In this document: piece after piece, positions 11,643 to 20,809 of the stretch | Numbering within the stretch: position 1 is the stretch's first letter | Layout of the letters: each line of letters opens with the position of its first letter | Origin: an uncultured Thiotrichaceae bacterium | Lineage (GTDB): Bacteria; Pseudomonadota; Gammaproteobacteria; Thiotrichales; Thiotrichaceae | DNA length: 64,000 nt | Assembly (NCBI GenBank): GCA_902727985.1 | Contig: CACVAY010000110.1 | Coordinates: 1 to 64,000 of the forward strand | Reading direction: 5' to 3' | Notes under the pieces: generated by a model | Database searches by the model: none | Told to the model about the DNA's origin: nothing | The model's input: the letters and a program-made list of their open reading frames with translations, nothing else | Made by a program: the position numbers and the translations under genes

Positions 11643-11990
11643 CTAGTGTGCTGGACAAAAGACTTCTTGCATCATTCCAACTAAACGCAAAATTCGCGGA
11701 TCACCAACGCGGTAGTAAACACGATTTGCGTCTTTACGAGAGGATAGAACACCTTTATCACGTAAAATAGCTAAATGCTGAGAAATATTACTCTGAGAAG
11801 TTCCAACGATGTCGACAATTTCCTGAACGCTTACTTCTTGATCGCCCAATACACAAAGTATCTTTAATCGAAGAGGGTGAGAAATCGCTTTAAGTGAACG
11901 CGATGCGCGCTCTACATCTTCATCTCTTGCCAGTAATTGCGAATTAATTGAACAAGCCTCCGCAATGCTTGAAAATTCCATATTTGGCAT
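11643..11990 (-). CDS. ArsR/SmtB-family regulator (BigR/SqrR-like cysteine pair)
   Basis: HPLRLKILCVLGDQEVSVQEIVDIVGTSQSNISQHLAILRDKGVLSSRKD...FCPAH. Confidence 0.85.
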   Translation of the reverse strand: MPNMEFSSIAEACSINSQLLARDEDVERASRSLKAISHPLRLKILCVLGDQEVSVQEIVDIVGTSQSNISQHLAILRDKGVLSSRKDANRVYYRVGDPRILRLVGMMQEVFCPAH

Positions 11991-12003
11991 ATTTGTTTGT
12001 CCA

Positions 12004-12036
12004 ATATTATATTAGTATTCTCAAATAATATAATAT
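12004..12036. promoter_or_regulatory. AT-rich 10-bp inverted repeat upstream of the ArsR gene (candidate operator)
   Basis: atattatatt (12004-12013) / aatataatat (12027-12036), 13-nt spacer. Confidence 0.5.
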
Positions 12037-12318
12037 ACTTAACTCTAAAAGTCATTAATTAAGTTACTCAGGATGTGGAGTTATCTCGCCCGCTAGAGTG
12101 CGACATACCGACTCTCAGGATATTTGTTATCCGCTATAATGCGAAATTTAACGGCAAATGAAGATGCTACCTCCTTAGACTGTCCAAATAGTTAGCAACT
12201 ATAAAGATACTGACCACAAGCTCTATAAACCCATCAGAGCCAGATGTTTGCTGATAAAGCTATAGACTTCTACTACAGCTACTTGCGATACTCTCCACTG
12301 ATTAAATGGATTCACAAT

Positions 12319-13446
12319 ATGACTGCATCAATAGATTTTCAGACGCTCGCTGTAAACGGCGTACTAGGCCTTCACCCCTACCAACCCGGCAAACCCATTG
12401 AAGAACTAGAGCGGGAACTCGGAGTCTCCGATACGCTAAAATTAGCCTCAAATGAAAACCCCCTTGGCGCAAGTAGTCAAGCACTCATAGCCTTGCAAGA
12501 TCCATTACAAACACTGCATCTTTACCCAGACGGTAGCGGCTTTGCACTCAAAAACAAACTTGCAACTACACTCACTCTTGAACCTGAACAAATAACGCTG
12601 GGCAATGGTTCAAATGATGTCTTAGACTTAATCGCTCGATGCTTTCTCGATAACACAAGCAATGCCATTTTCTCGCAACACGCCTTTGCGGTTTATCATA
12701 TTGTGACACAAGCGACTGGTGCTGAATCGAGAGTAGCAACAGCATATTCTGCTGATCATCCTTCTGCCTATGGACACGACTTGGAAGCAATGCTTAACCT
12801 AATAGATGCACAAACTCGCATCATCTTTATTGCAAACCCAAACAACCCAACGGGCACATGGTTAAAGGCAGCAGAACTCGAAAGCTTTTTACAACGGGTT
12901 CCACCAGAAACGATTGTGGTAATAGATGAAGCCTACTTCGAATATGTATCTGAAGAGAAATACCCAGATACCACCAAATGGCTAGAACGCTTTCATAACC
13001 TGATCGTTACACGTACTTTCTCAAAGATCTACGGACTGGCCGCCTTGAGAGTGGGTTATTGTGTATCACACGCCGAGATCGCTGATTTATTAAACCGTGT
13101 CCGCCAGCCTTTCAATGTCAACTCACTGGCTTTAGCCGCAGCAACTGCTGCGCTTGATGACAGAGAACAAGTAGTGATGAGTTCAGAGATTAATCGTGAT
13201 GGGCTGGCTCAATGGGAAAAAGCATGTGCAGACCATGACTGGAACTATATTCCTTCTATTGGAAATTTCATCTGTGTAAACGTCGGTCCCGACGCTATGG
13301 ATGTTTATGATGCCTTATTACATAAAGGTATTATTGTCCGCCCAGTAGCCAACTATGAGTTACCTCATCATTTGCGAATTACCATCGGCAAAAAAGAACA
13401 AAACCAACGCTGCATTGAAGCTCTAGAGCAAATACTAAATGATTAA
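12319..13446 (+). CDS. hisC: histidinol-phosphate aminotransferase
   Basis: GLHPYQPGKPIEELERELG, KLASNENPLG, FSKIYGLAALRVGY; ORF opens at 12244, likely start ATG 12319. Confidence 0.9.
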   Translation: MTASIDFQTLAVNGVLGLHPYQPGKPIEELERELGVSDTLKLASNENPLGASSQALIALQDPLQTLHLYPDGSGFALKNKLATTLTLEPEQITLGNGSNDVLDLIARCFLDNTSNAIFSQHAFAVYHIVTQATGAESRVATAYSADHPSAYGHDLEAMLNLIDAQTRIIFIANPNNPTGTWLKAAELESFLQRVPPETIVVIDEAYFEYVSEEKYPDTTKWLERFHNLIVTRTFSKIYGLAALRVGYCVSHAEIADLLNRVRQPFNVNSLALAAATAALDDREQVVMSSEINRDGLAQWEKACADHDWNYIPSIGNFICVNVGPDAMDVYDALLHKGIIVRPVANYELPHHLRITIGKKEQNQRCIEALEQILND

Positions 13447-14305
13447 ACAAATCACAATTTTCGGTGTCGGCTTGATTGGCGGCTCACTCGCAATGGCGCT
13501 CAATAAGGCTGGCTTCTGTGAAAAAATTGTTGGCTGCAGTCGCAACCGTGAACACTTACAACAAGCCGTCGAGTTAGGTGTGATCGATCAATTTACAACA
13601 GATCCTCGCTTAGCCGTCGAAAATGCCGATTTAATCTTTCTCTCCGTACCACTTGGAGCCATGGCTTCAATTCTTACTCAAATCAAAGATTACATCCCTA
13701 AGCACGCTATTATAACCGATGGCGGAAGTGCTAAAATGAGCGTCAAGCAGGCAGCAGAGCAAGCCTTTGATGGAAAACTACCTCGCAATTTTGTACTCGG
13801 ACACCCTATCGCTGGGCGCGAAAAAAGTGGCGTTGGGGCTGCGATTGTAAACCTTTATCAAGACCGTAAAGTCATTTTAACGCCTGTTACCGATACGAAC
13901 ACAGAGGCACTAACCACAGTCACCAAAATGTGGCAAACCACAGGGGCTATTGTAGAAACCTTAAATGTTGAAGAGCATGACTTAACCTTAGCGGCTACTA
14001 GCCACCTTCCACACGTTTTGGCTTATGAACTAATCTCGACACTAGCTCAGTCAGATGTGAGCGAAGATATTTTTCGTTATACCGCAGGAGGATTTCAAGA
14101 TTTCACGAGGATTGCATCAAGTGACCCCGTGATGTGGCGAGATATTTGCCTGGAAAACCGCGATGCGATTCTCACAATGCTTGATGAATTTACAGATAAT
14201 TTACAAGTGCTACGCAAAGATATTGCAGACAGTAATGCTGAAGCGATATACGAAGAATTTTCTCTAGCAAAAGATGCACGCGACCAAGCTATGCGCCACC
14301 GTTAA
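13439..14305 (+). CDS. tyrA: prephenate dehydrogenase/arogenate dehydrogenase
   Basis: ITIFGVGLIGGSLAMALNKAGF...HPIAGREKSGVGAA; 8-nt overlap with hisC. Confidence 0.9.
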   Translation: MIKQITIFGVGLIGGSLAMALNKAGFCEKIVGCSRNREHLQQAVELGVIDQFTTDPRLAVENADLIFLSVPLGAMASILTQIKDYIPKHAIITDGGSAKMSVKQAAEQAFDGKLPRNFVLGHPIAGREKSGVGAAIVNLYQDRKVILTPVTDTNTEALTTVTKMWQTTGAIVETLNVEEHDLTLAATSHLPHVLAYELISTLAQSDVSEDIFRYTAGGFQDFTRIASSDPVMWRDICLENRDAILTMLDEFTDNLQVLRKDIADSNAEAIYEEFSLAKDARDQAMRHR

Positions 14306-14319
14306 ACTGAAGACATTTA

Positions 14320-14817
14320 TCAAATTAAGACAAAGGCTATCACAACAACAGCAACCACCATAGCAACAGCAACCGCGTACATAATGGGCGAAGACTTTTC
14401 CACCTGCCATTCTAAAGCTGCTTTTTCTGCCTTGAACATCAACTTTTCAACATGAGTCTTTACCGGCATTGTCTCAATTTTTGAGTACGTTGCACGACCT
14501 CCTTTGACATTCACCAAAGGAATTAATACGTTGATATTATGACGTGCCATAACTGCTGTTTGAATCGGACCTTCATAATTAATCATCCAAGGTGGCTGAT
14601 ACTCAAAAAAGTCTTTTTTCATATTTTCATACATGTCTTTCTGACACTCGTTCAATAACGCCCTATTTTGCTCCAACGCTTTTTCCAAGTTTTCAAGGTT
14701 CTCCATGGGCCCGGGAGGACTCACATGCACAGTAAAATCTTTTTCGCTCCCTTGAAGCGTTATCGGAACTTTGATGGTACCAATCAATGACACTGGTTTC
14801 TCCTCACCTGACATCAA
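14320..14817 (-). CDS. hypothetical protein with C-terminal TM helix (tail-anchored topology)
   Basis: C-terminal IMYAVAVAMVVAVVVIAFVLI; 6 nt downstream of apaH. Confidence 0.65.
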   Translation of the reverse strand: MMSGEEKPVSLIGTIKVPITLQGSEKDFTVHVSPPGPMENLENLEKALEQNRALLNECQKDMYENMKKDFFEYQPPWMINYEGPIQTAVMARHNINVLIPLVNVKGGRATYSKIETMPVKTHVEKLMFKAEKAALEWQVEKSSPIMYAVAVAMVVAVVVIAFVLI

Positions 14818-14823
14818 ACAACC

Positions 14824-15633
14824 CTATGGACACTTAACAGATATAGGCTGATATGCCTCGTAAGGCACATCGATATTCACAGCAGTCAGCGTATTACCCC
14901 AGACACAACCTGAGTCCAAGCCAACTACGTTATGTCCATGATAATAACCGAGACTTGCCCAATGCCCAAAAAAAATCGTGTAATCTTTATTCTTACGTTT
15001 TTTGAACTCAAACCAGGGAATGCTCCTTTTATGGCTAATGGGCGATGCCTTATCAACCAAATTTAAAGCGCCATTCTTTCTCAAAAAACGCATTCTCGTA
15101 AAAGCATTTAAGATATATCGATCCCGATCATTACCGATAAGTTCCTTTGACCATTTATTGGGTTTATTCCCATAGACCTGACGTAGCCACGGCCCTACAT
15201 CGTCATCCTGAAGCTTTTCTTGAATGCTTTTTGATAATTTTTTCGCTTTTTTTACTGACCAAAACGGTGGGATTCCCGCATGAACCATACAAATCTTCTT
15301 ATCCTTTGCGACTTGAATTAATGGTAAGGTTCGTAACCAGTCGATCAATTCAAACCGATCTGGGGCTTTCATTAAGGTATCAGTACTAGGGTGGCTTCTA
15401 ACAACCCCATAGTGCGCAGCAATCATCGAAATATCATGATTACCCAACACACAACGCGCACTGCTCCCGAGGCTTTTTAGGAAACGTAATGTTTCGAGAG
15501 ATTTACTCCCTCTATTAACCAAGTCTCCCGCAAGCCAGAGAGTATCGCTCGAAGCATCAAACTGTAATTCCTCCAGCAAACGCTGTAAGGAGTCATAGCA
15601 CCCCTGTAAATCACCAACCGCATAATTTGCCAT
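14824..15633 (-). CDS. apaH: symmetrical bis(5'-nucleosyl)-tetraphosphatase
   Basis: MANYAVGDLQGCYDSLQRLLEEL...WLAGDLVNRG...VLGNHD...MVHAGIPP. Confidence 0.93.
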   Translation of the reverse strand: MANYAVGDLQGCYDSLQRLLEELQFDASSDTLWLAGDLVNRGSKSLETLRFLKSLGSSARCVLGNHDISMIAAHYGVVRSHPSTDTLMKAPDRFELIDWLRTLPLIQVAKDKKICMVHAGIPPFWSVKKAKKLSKSIQEKLQDDDVGPWLRQVYGNKPNKWSKELIGNDRDRYILNAFTRMRFLRKNGALNLVDKASPISHKRSIPWFEFKKRKNKDYTIFFGHWASLGYYHGHNVVGLDSGCVWGNTLTAVNIDVPYEAYQPISVKCP

Positions 15634-15764
15634 TACTTTAGTATATAACCCAAAAGCCAAAAGAAAAACCATGTTCCAATACATACTTATGTTTAATCAG
15701 ATAATTTAGGAGAATGCTATGTATAATCATTGCGACATAGACTATCTCCAAACCTCTCCCTTAC

Positions 15765-17294
15765 ATGAATAGTTACGATAAAACCCCCTACAAATCCATC
15801 CCCATTCTCTACACCTACTTACCTTCCCTTGCCGCAACAGGAAGATTGCATGGCATCGATACAGAAGACCCAGACCAATGCAGAGTTCTAGAATTAGGAT
15901 GCGCAGAAGGCGGGAATATTATTCCTCAAGCCTGGTACTTTCCTAGTACCACCTTCGTTGGCATTGACCTATCACAGCGTCAGATTAAAATGGGTCAAAA
16001 TATAATCGAAAAACTTGAATTACCCAACATTCAACTTCTCCAAGCAGATATTTCATCTTTTAAACATCAAACAGATGACAAATTTCACTACATTTTATTA
16101 CATGGTGTTTTCTCTTGGGTTTCTGCAGAAACACAAGAAAGTATCTTCCGGCAATGCCAATCGTTACTCGCCGATAATGGCCTTGTTTATATTAGCTATA
16201 ACACATACCCTGGCTGGCATTCCCAAATGGTATTTCGTGATGCTTTAAAGCTCGATGCATCCCTATACCCTCAAAAGCCAATCAAAGAACGACTTAAAAA
16301 CTTACAGGCATTCTTTTCTGCTGCGGATAATGAGTTTTCAAACTATCATCAGCGACGCCTTCATGAGCTTGGTAAACATTCTGATAGCTACCTTCTGCAC
16401 GAATTTTTAGAAGAAAATAATCACCCTATCTACTTCAAAGACTTTATCTCGCGGGCTCAACAGCATTCACTCCAATATATAAGTGATGCCTACTTACCAA
16501 TTGACGAGCCTTCATTACTCGGGGAAAAACGTCATAGTTTTTTAAAAAATATACCTAAGAAAATAGATCGTTTACAAGCGATGGACTTCATGATTCATCA
16601 GCGTTTTCGACGCTCAATCTTAACGCATAGCGGTAATAAGGTACGTGAAAAATTCACATCCGAACATTTACCAGAAGTAGCATTTCGCACTTATCTGCAA
16701 AGTAAACAGATCGCGTCATATAATAAAATTCAAGAAGTAAAATATCACGACTTGAGTAATACAAAATTACAGATATCCGTTTCACATCCGATCACCCATG
16801 CAGCTATTTCCATTCTTAAATCTCATTACCCAGGCTCATTATCTTTTAATGACCTATTACAGAAATCCTGCCAAAAGGTTGCTGACGAAGGTGATCTAAA
16901 GTATTTAGAAAGTATTGAGCACTTCTATAGTGAATTGTACCTACTAGTGGTCGATGATTGGGTAGCCCTTGATACTCGAAGTCGACAATATGCAAAACTC
17001 GACTCTAGCAAGCCGTTACAAATTTCAACACTCAACTACTACTATGCAATTCAACAAGGGTTTATGCCCTCCCCCTGTCATAAAGCTATTGATTTGGGTA
17101 AAACTTCAAAAATATTTTTTTCACAATTATTACATGGCACGTCTGGAGAAGCATTGCAAGCAATGTATATCAATGAGTATAAGAAGAAAAATAAAAGCAC
17201 TAGCATAAACCCATTCTATGCCAATACGTATAAAAAACAGGCAAAAAATTTCATCAAAACACTTGAAAGAAATGGCTTATTGGAGAATAAATAA
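15765..17294 (+). CDS. SAM-dependent methyltransferase with methyltransferase regulatory (PKMT-type) domain
   Basis: VLELGCAEGGNIIPQAWYFPSTTFVGIDLSQRQI...HGVFSWV...YISYNTYPGWH. Confidence 0.82.
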   Translation: MNSYDKTPYKSIPILYTYLPSLAATGRLHGIDTEDPDQCRVLELGCAEGGNIIPQAWYFPSTTFVGIDLSQRQIKMGQNIIEKLELPNIQLLQADISSFKHQTDDKFHYILLHGVFSWVSAETQESIFRQCQSLLADNGLVYISYNTYPGWHSQMVFRDALKLDASLYPQKPIKERLKNLQAFFSAADNEFSNYHQRRLHELGKHSDSYLLHEFLEENNHPIYFKDFISRAQQHSLQYISDAYLPIDEPSLLGEKRHSFLKNIPKKIDRLQAMDFMIHQRFRRSILTHSGNKVREKFTSEHLPEVAFRTYLQSKQIASYNKIQEVKYHDLSNTKLQISVSHPITHAAISILKSHYPGSLSFNDLLQKSCQKVADEGDLKYLESIEHFYSELYLLVVDDWVALDTRSRQYAKLDSSKPLQISTLNYYYAIQQGFMPSPCHKAIDLGKTSKIFFSQLLHGTSGEALQAMYINEYKKKNKSTSINPFYANTYKKQAKNFIKTLERNGLLENK

Positions 17295-17397
17295 CCACTT
17301 CATAATAAGCTTAGCTTATCTTTCTAGCCAATAAAAATAGCAGACGCTCATAAGTGAAAACTATAACAATGATAAATATCACATCTACAGACCATAC

Positions 17398-17467
17398 GTT
17401 TAACTAATTGGGGTTATAAAAAGGTTATAAGACCTTTTCTTACAATTGGTTATACAATTAGTTAAAC
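17398..17467. repeat. 13-bp perfect inverted repeat enclosing a 7-bp hairpin and three GGTTATA direct repeats
   Basis: gtttaactaattg ... caattagttaaac; ggttata at 17412, 17423, 17448; aaaaggt/acctttt. Confidence 0.7.
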
Positions 17468-17674
17468 AGGAATTTAGTTGTAAACGCCTCAGGATCAGAG
17501 CCGTTAGGTTTAGCATTGTTACTTTTTTAATCATTTGCTGCACTACTTCTTGTTTTTTGAACGGTACATAAAACATCTCCCCAATTTGTCGATGTGTCGT
17601 TCTTAGAAATTTATGTAATAACGCTCAAATAAGTAACAAAGGATTAATTGACGTTATAAGGAACACATAAGGGA

Positions 17675-18616
17675 ATGTATATGAATAACGGAATATCAAC
17701 AACAATCGTGAGTGTCTTGGGTGGTATCGCATTGCTAATTAGCAATGCCTCACTCGCCCTACAATCTAAAGCGACTTCAACAGTAGCTACGCAGGCTGAG
17801 CAAGTTCAGGCGATGAACAAGCAACGCGTGGATAGCGCTCCTTACTCAAGTAATCGAGTAAAGCGCAATTCAAAAAAAATGTCTGTGCTAAAGGACAGAA
17901 CCCGCGTCCGTTTCAAAGTCAAGTTTAAACGTGGACTTGGAATTGCAAACTCTGATGTTAAGTGGTCTGTTCGCCCTGTAAGTGGCAAAGGTACGCAACT
18001 TAAAAGGGGGCGTGAAGCAACAATGCGCCTCAAACCAGGAAAATATGTTGTTTCCCTACGCATTGGTGACTTCAAGAAAACCCAAAACGTTACAGTAAAA
18101 CGTAGTCGTAATTCCGTTCAAACTATTCCTGTTTCAGCGAAAATTGGTATCGTAAAAGCATCTTCAAACTTTGCGAATGTGGCAAGTTCCGATGTTAAAT
18201 GGACGATTACAAACAGCAAAGGAACAGTTGTCTCTCGTACTTCTGGTAAAGATTTAAAACGAATCGTACAAGCAGGTAGTTACAAAGTTGCAGCTACCTA
18301 CAAAGGTAATAAAAAGGGACGTAATGTGACGGTTGCTAACGGTCGTGTTGGCAAAACAACAATTCACATGCCGACGGGTAGTGTTAAATTCCGAGCGTTT
18401 AAAGGTAATGGTACAAAGCAGCCATTGATGGAGAAAGCAGCTTGGACGATATATGATGCTCGTGGCAAAAGTGTCTCAGCGTCATCGAAGAACAACTTCC
18501 GTGTCACACTTTTCCCAGGAAAGTATTCGGTAGTCGTCAAGACACGTGGGAAAAAACAAAAAAAGACATTCAACATACAGTCTGGTAGAAACTCAGATGT
18601 AGTGTTGCATCTGTAG
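17675..18616 (+). CDS. secreted strongly basic protein with three ~78-aa beta-sandwich-like repeats
   Basis: N-terminal signal-like segment; repeated xVKW-T/S...G.Y.V....G..K..NVTV..GR pattern. Confidence 0.8.
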   Translation: MYMNNGISTTIVSVLGGIALLISNASLALQSKATSTVATQAEQVQAMNKQRVDSAPYSSNRVKRNSKKMSVLKDRTRVRFKVKFKRGLGIANSDVKWSVRPVSGKGTQLKRGREATMRLKPGKYVVSLRIGDFKKTQNVTVKRSRNSVQTIPVSAKIGIVKASSNFANVASSDVKWTITNSKGTVVSRTSGKDLKRIVQAGSYKVAATYKGNKKGRNVTVANGRVGKTTIHMPTGSVKFRAFKGNGTKQPLMEKAAWTIYDARGKSVSASSKNNFRVTLFPGKYSVVVKTRGKKQKKTFNIQSGRNSDVVLHL

Positions 18617-18621
18617 AGCCC

Positions 18622-18659
18622 AAAACAGAGTGCAAATTATATTATTGCCCTCTGTTTTT
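18622..18659 (+). terminator. putative rho-independent terminator
   Basis: aaaacagag...ctctgttttt directly after the stop codon. Confidence 0.6.
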
Positions 18660-18680
18660 GCTATTTGATATCGTTATATC

Positions 18681-19727
18681 CTACAAATACCATGTAGGTT
18701 GAATATCTTCGATTTGCATTGGCTTAATCTCCATTTCTGTAAATTCTTTTGATTTGTTACCTACCGCAACAATAATTTTTTCCTCATTTCTTCCCCGACT
18801 AAACCGCCCAGTAATTCTTGCCGCTAGTTCAATATCAGCTTCTGAGAGATTCTCGCCATCAAGTAAAGTCATAGGCCCAGCATGGCTTACCGTCTTTATC
18901 CACATGAACTGCTTGCGATAACCTTCCATATAACGTGTTTCACCTTCTTCACGCGCAATGATCATTTTAAAATTATCTTTAGGACGAAGATGACGCCCTG
19001 TTTTTAACAGCATGATATCATCAAGCTCGTAGTATTTTTCACCTCGGTTCGCCCATAAATCTTTCAATTTATCCGAGTAATTTGGATCCGTTAAAAAACA
19101 GCAACCCCCAGCGGGTTGTGCGTATTCTTCAATTCCCCATTTATTAGCCAGAGCCATTTGAGGCTTACGACTTCGCCCTGAAAAATCAAACAACTGTTCA
19201 CGAACAATCCATCCTTCTTTCTCGGGCAACGTAGCAGGTAAATTCTTACCACATAGCGGACGTACTAACCGATCATCTGCGCCAGACTCTTTGGAAATTA
19301 TCGGCATGGTTTCTTTACGTTGAGATTTAGGGCGCTGTCCAATGACTTCACCTGTAATAATAAAATCGAAATTATTCTCTTCCATCCATTGTTTGGCTTT
19401 ATCTACCATGAAGATTTTACAATCAAGGCAAGGGTTTAGATTAGCGCCGTATCCATGCTGAGGATTAATAACAACGTCTTTGTATTCTTCCACAATATCG
19501 ATGATATGCAGCTTGATACCCAACTGATCAGCAACCCATAGCGAGTTATTTCTAACTGGCTTCTCTCGTTTATCTTTACGAATTGAGTGGGTATGTCCTT
19601 CCACACAAAAACCGGTGAAAAAATTGATACCTTCCACATGAATGCCTTGTTCTTGTATTGCCTTAGTGGCTAACATGGAATCCAACCCACCCGAGATGAG
19701 TGAGACTGCTTTGCGTTGTTTTTTCAT
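18681..19727 (-). CDS. PP-loop ATPase (MnmA/ThiI-like thiolation-type) protein with C-terminal NFACT-R/DUF814-like region
   Basis: AVSLISGGLDSMLATKAIQEQG PP-loop; NPCLDCKI and GGCCFLTDP cysteine motifs. Confidence 0.75.
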   Translation of the reverse strand: MKKQRKAVSLISGGLDSMLATKAIQEQGIHVEGINFFTGFCVEGHTHSIRKDKREKPVRNNSLWVADQLGIKLHIIDIVEEYKDVVINPQHGYGANLNPCLDCKIFMVDKAKQWMEENNFDFIITGEVIGQRPKSQRKETMPIISKESGADDRLVRPLCGKNLPATLPEKEGWIVREQLFDFSGRSRKPQMALANKWGIEEYAQPAGGCCFLTDPNYSDKLKDLWANRGEKYYELDDIMLLKTGRHLRPKDNFKMIIAREEGETRYMEGYRKQFMWIKTVSHAGPMTLLDGENLSEADIELAARITGRFSRGRNEEKIIVAVGNKSKEFTEMEIKPMQIEDIQPTWYL

Positions 19728-19891
19728 AATTGTGTACGATTGGAAATCGTTGTCATAAACGAACAACGTAGTATATCAGTGAAATTCGATACTTGGTCAA
19801 GTTTACACGGAGCTTTCATCTTCAAATGTTTGGTTAAGACTGAGGATGACGTATACTTGCCCAACCAAAAAAAGAACGGTTTGCAAATCTA

Positions 19892-20809
19892 ATGAAATAC
19901 GATGTATCAACATTTCAGGGACTCATTCTCGCGCTGCAAAATTATTGGGCAGAGCAGGGATGCGTTATTCTCCAACCCTATGACATGGAAATGGGGGCGG
20001 GCACCTTTCACCCAGCGACTTTTCTACGTTCAATAGGCCCTGAACCATGGAATGCTGCATACGTTCAACCCTGCCGTCGCCCTACAGATGGACGCTATGG
20101 GGAAAACCCGAACCGTTTACAACACTATTATCAGTTCCAAGTTATCTTGAAGCCATCACCTGACAATATTCAGGAGCTGTATTTAGACTCTCTAAAGCAA
20201 CTTGGTTTTGACCCACTGGTACACGACATTCGCTTTGTTGAAGATAACTGGGAATCACCAACTCTTGGGGCATGGGGATTAGGCTGGGAAGTCTGGCTTA
20301 ATGGTATGGAAGTAACCCAGTTTACCTACTTCCAACAGGTAGGAGGTCTGGAATGCAAACCCGTTTCCGGAGAAATCACCTATGGCCTCGAACGTCTTGC
20401 TATGTATTTACAAGGCGTTAAAAGTATCTACGACCTGGTCTGGACAGAAGGCCCCCAAGGGATTGTTACCTATGGCGATGTCTTCCATCAAAATGAAGTT
20501 GAGCAATCAACCTACAACTTTGAGCAAGCAGATACCGAAGCCTTGTTCCTACAATTCGATCAATGCGAAGCTGAAAGTCAACGCTTAATTGAAGAGCATT
20601 TACCTTTGCCAGCATACGAACAAATGCTAACCGCATCACATACATTTAACCTATTAGATGCGCGGCACGCTATTTCAGTGACCGAAAGACAACGTTACAT
20701 TCTACGTGTCAGGGCCTTATCTCGAGAAATTGCTCAGGCTTACTATGACGCACGAGAGGCACTCAACTTCCCGTTACTCAGCCAACAGGAGGAAGCAAAC
20801 AATGCATAA
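19892..20809 (+). CDS. glyQ: glycine--tRNA ligase alpha subunit
   Basis: [47 protein letters not shown]. Confidence 0.98.
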   Translation: MKYDVSTFQGLILALQNYWAEQGCVILQPYDMEMGAGTFHPATFLRSIGPEPWNAAYVQPCRRPTDGRYGENPNRLQHYYQFQVILKPSPDNIQELYLDSLKQLGFDPLVHDIRFVEDNWESPTLGAWGLGWEVWLNGMEVTQFTYFQQVGGLECKPVSGEITYGLERLAMYLQGVKSIYDLVWTEGPQGIVTYGDVFHQNEVEQSTYNFEQADTEALFLQFDQCEAESQRLIEEHLPLPAYEQMLTASHTFNLLDARHAISVTERQRYILRVRALSREIAQAYYDAREALNFPLLSQQEEANNA

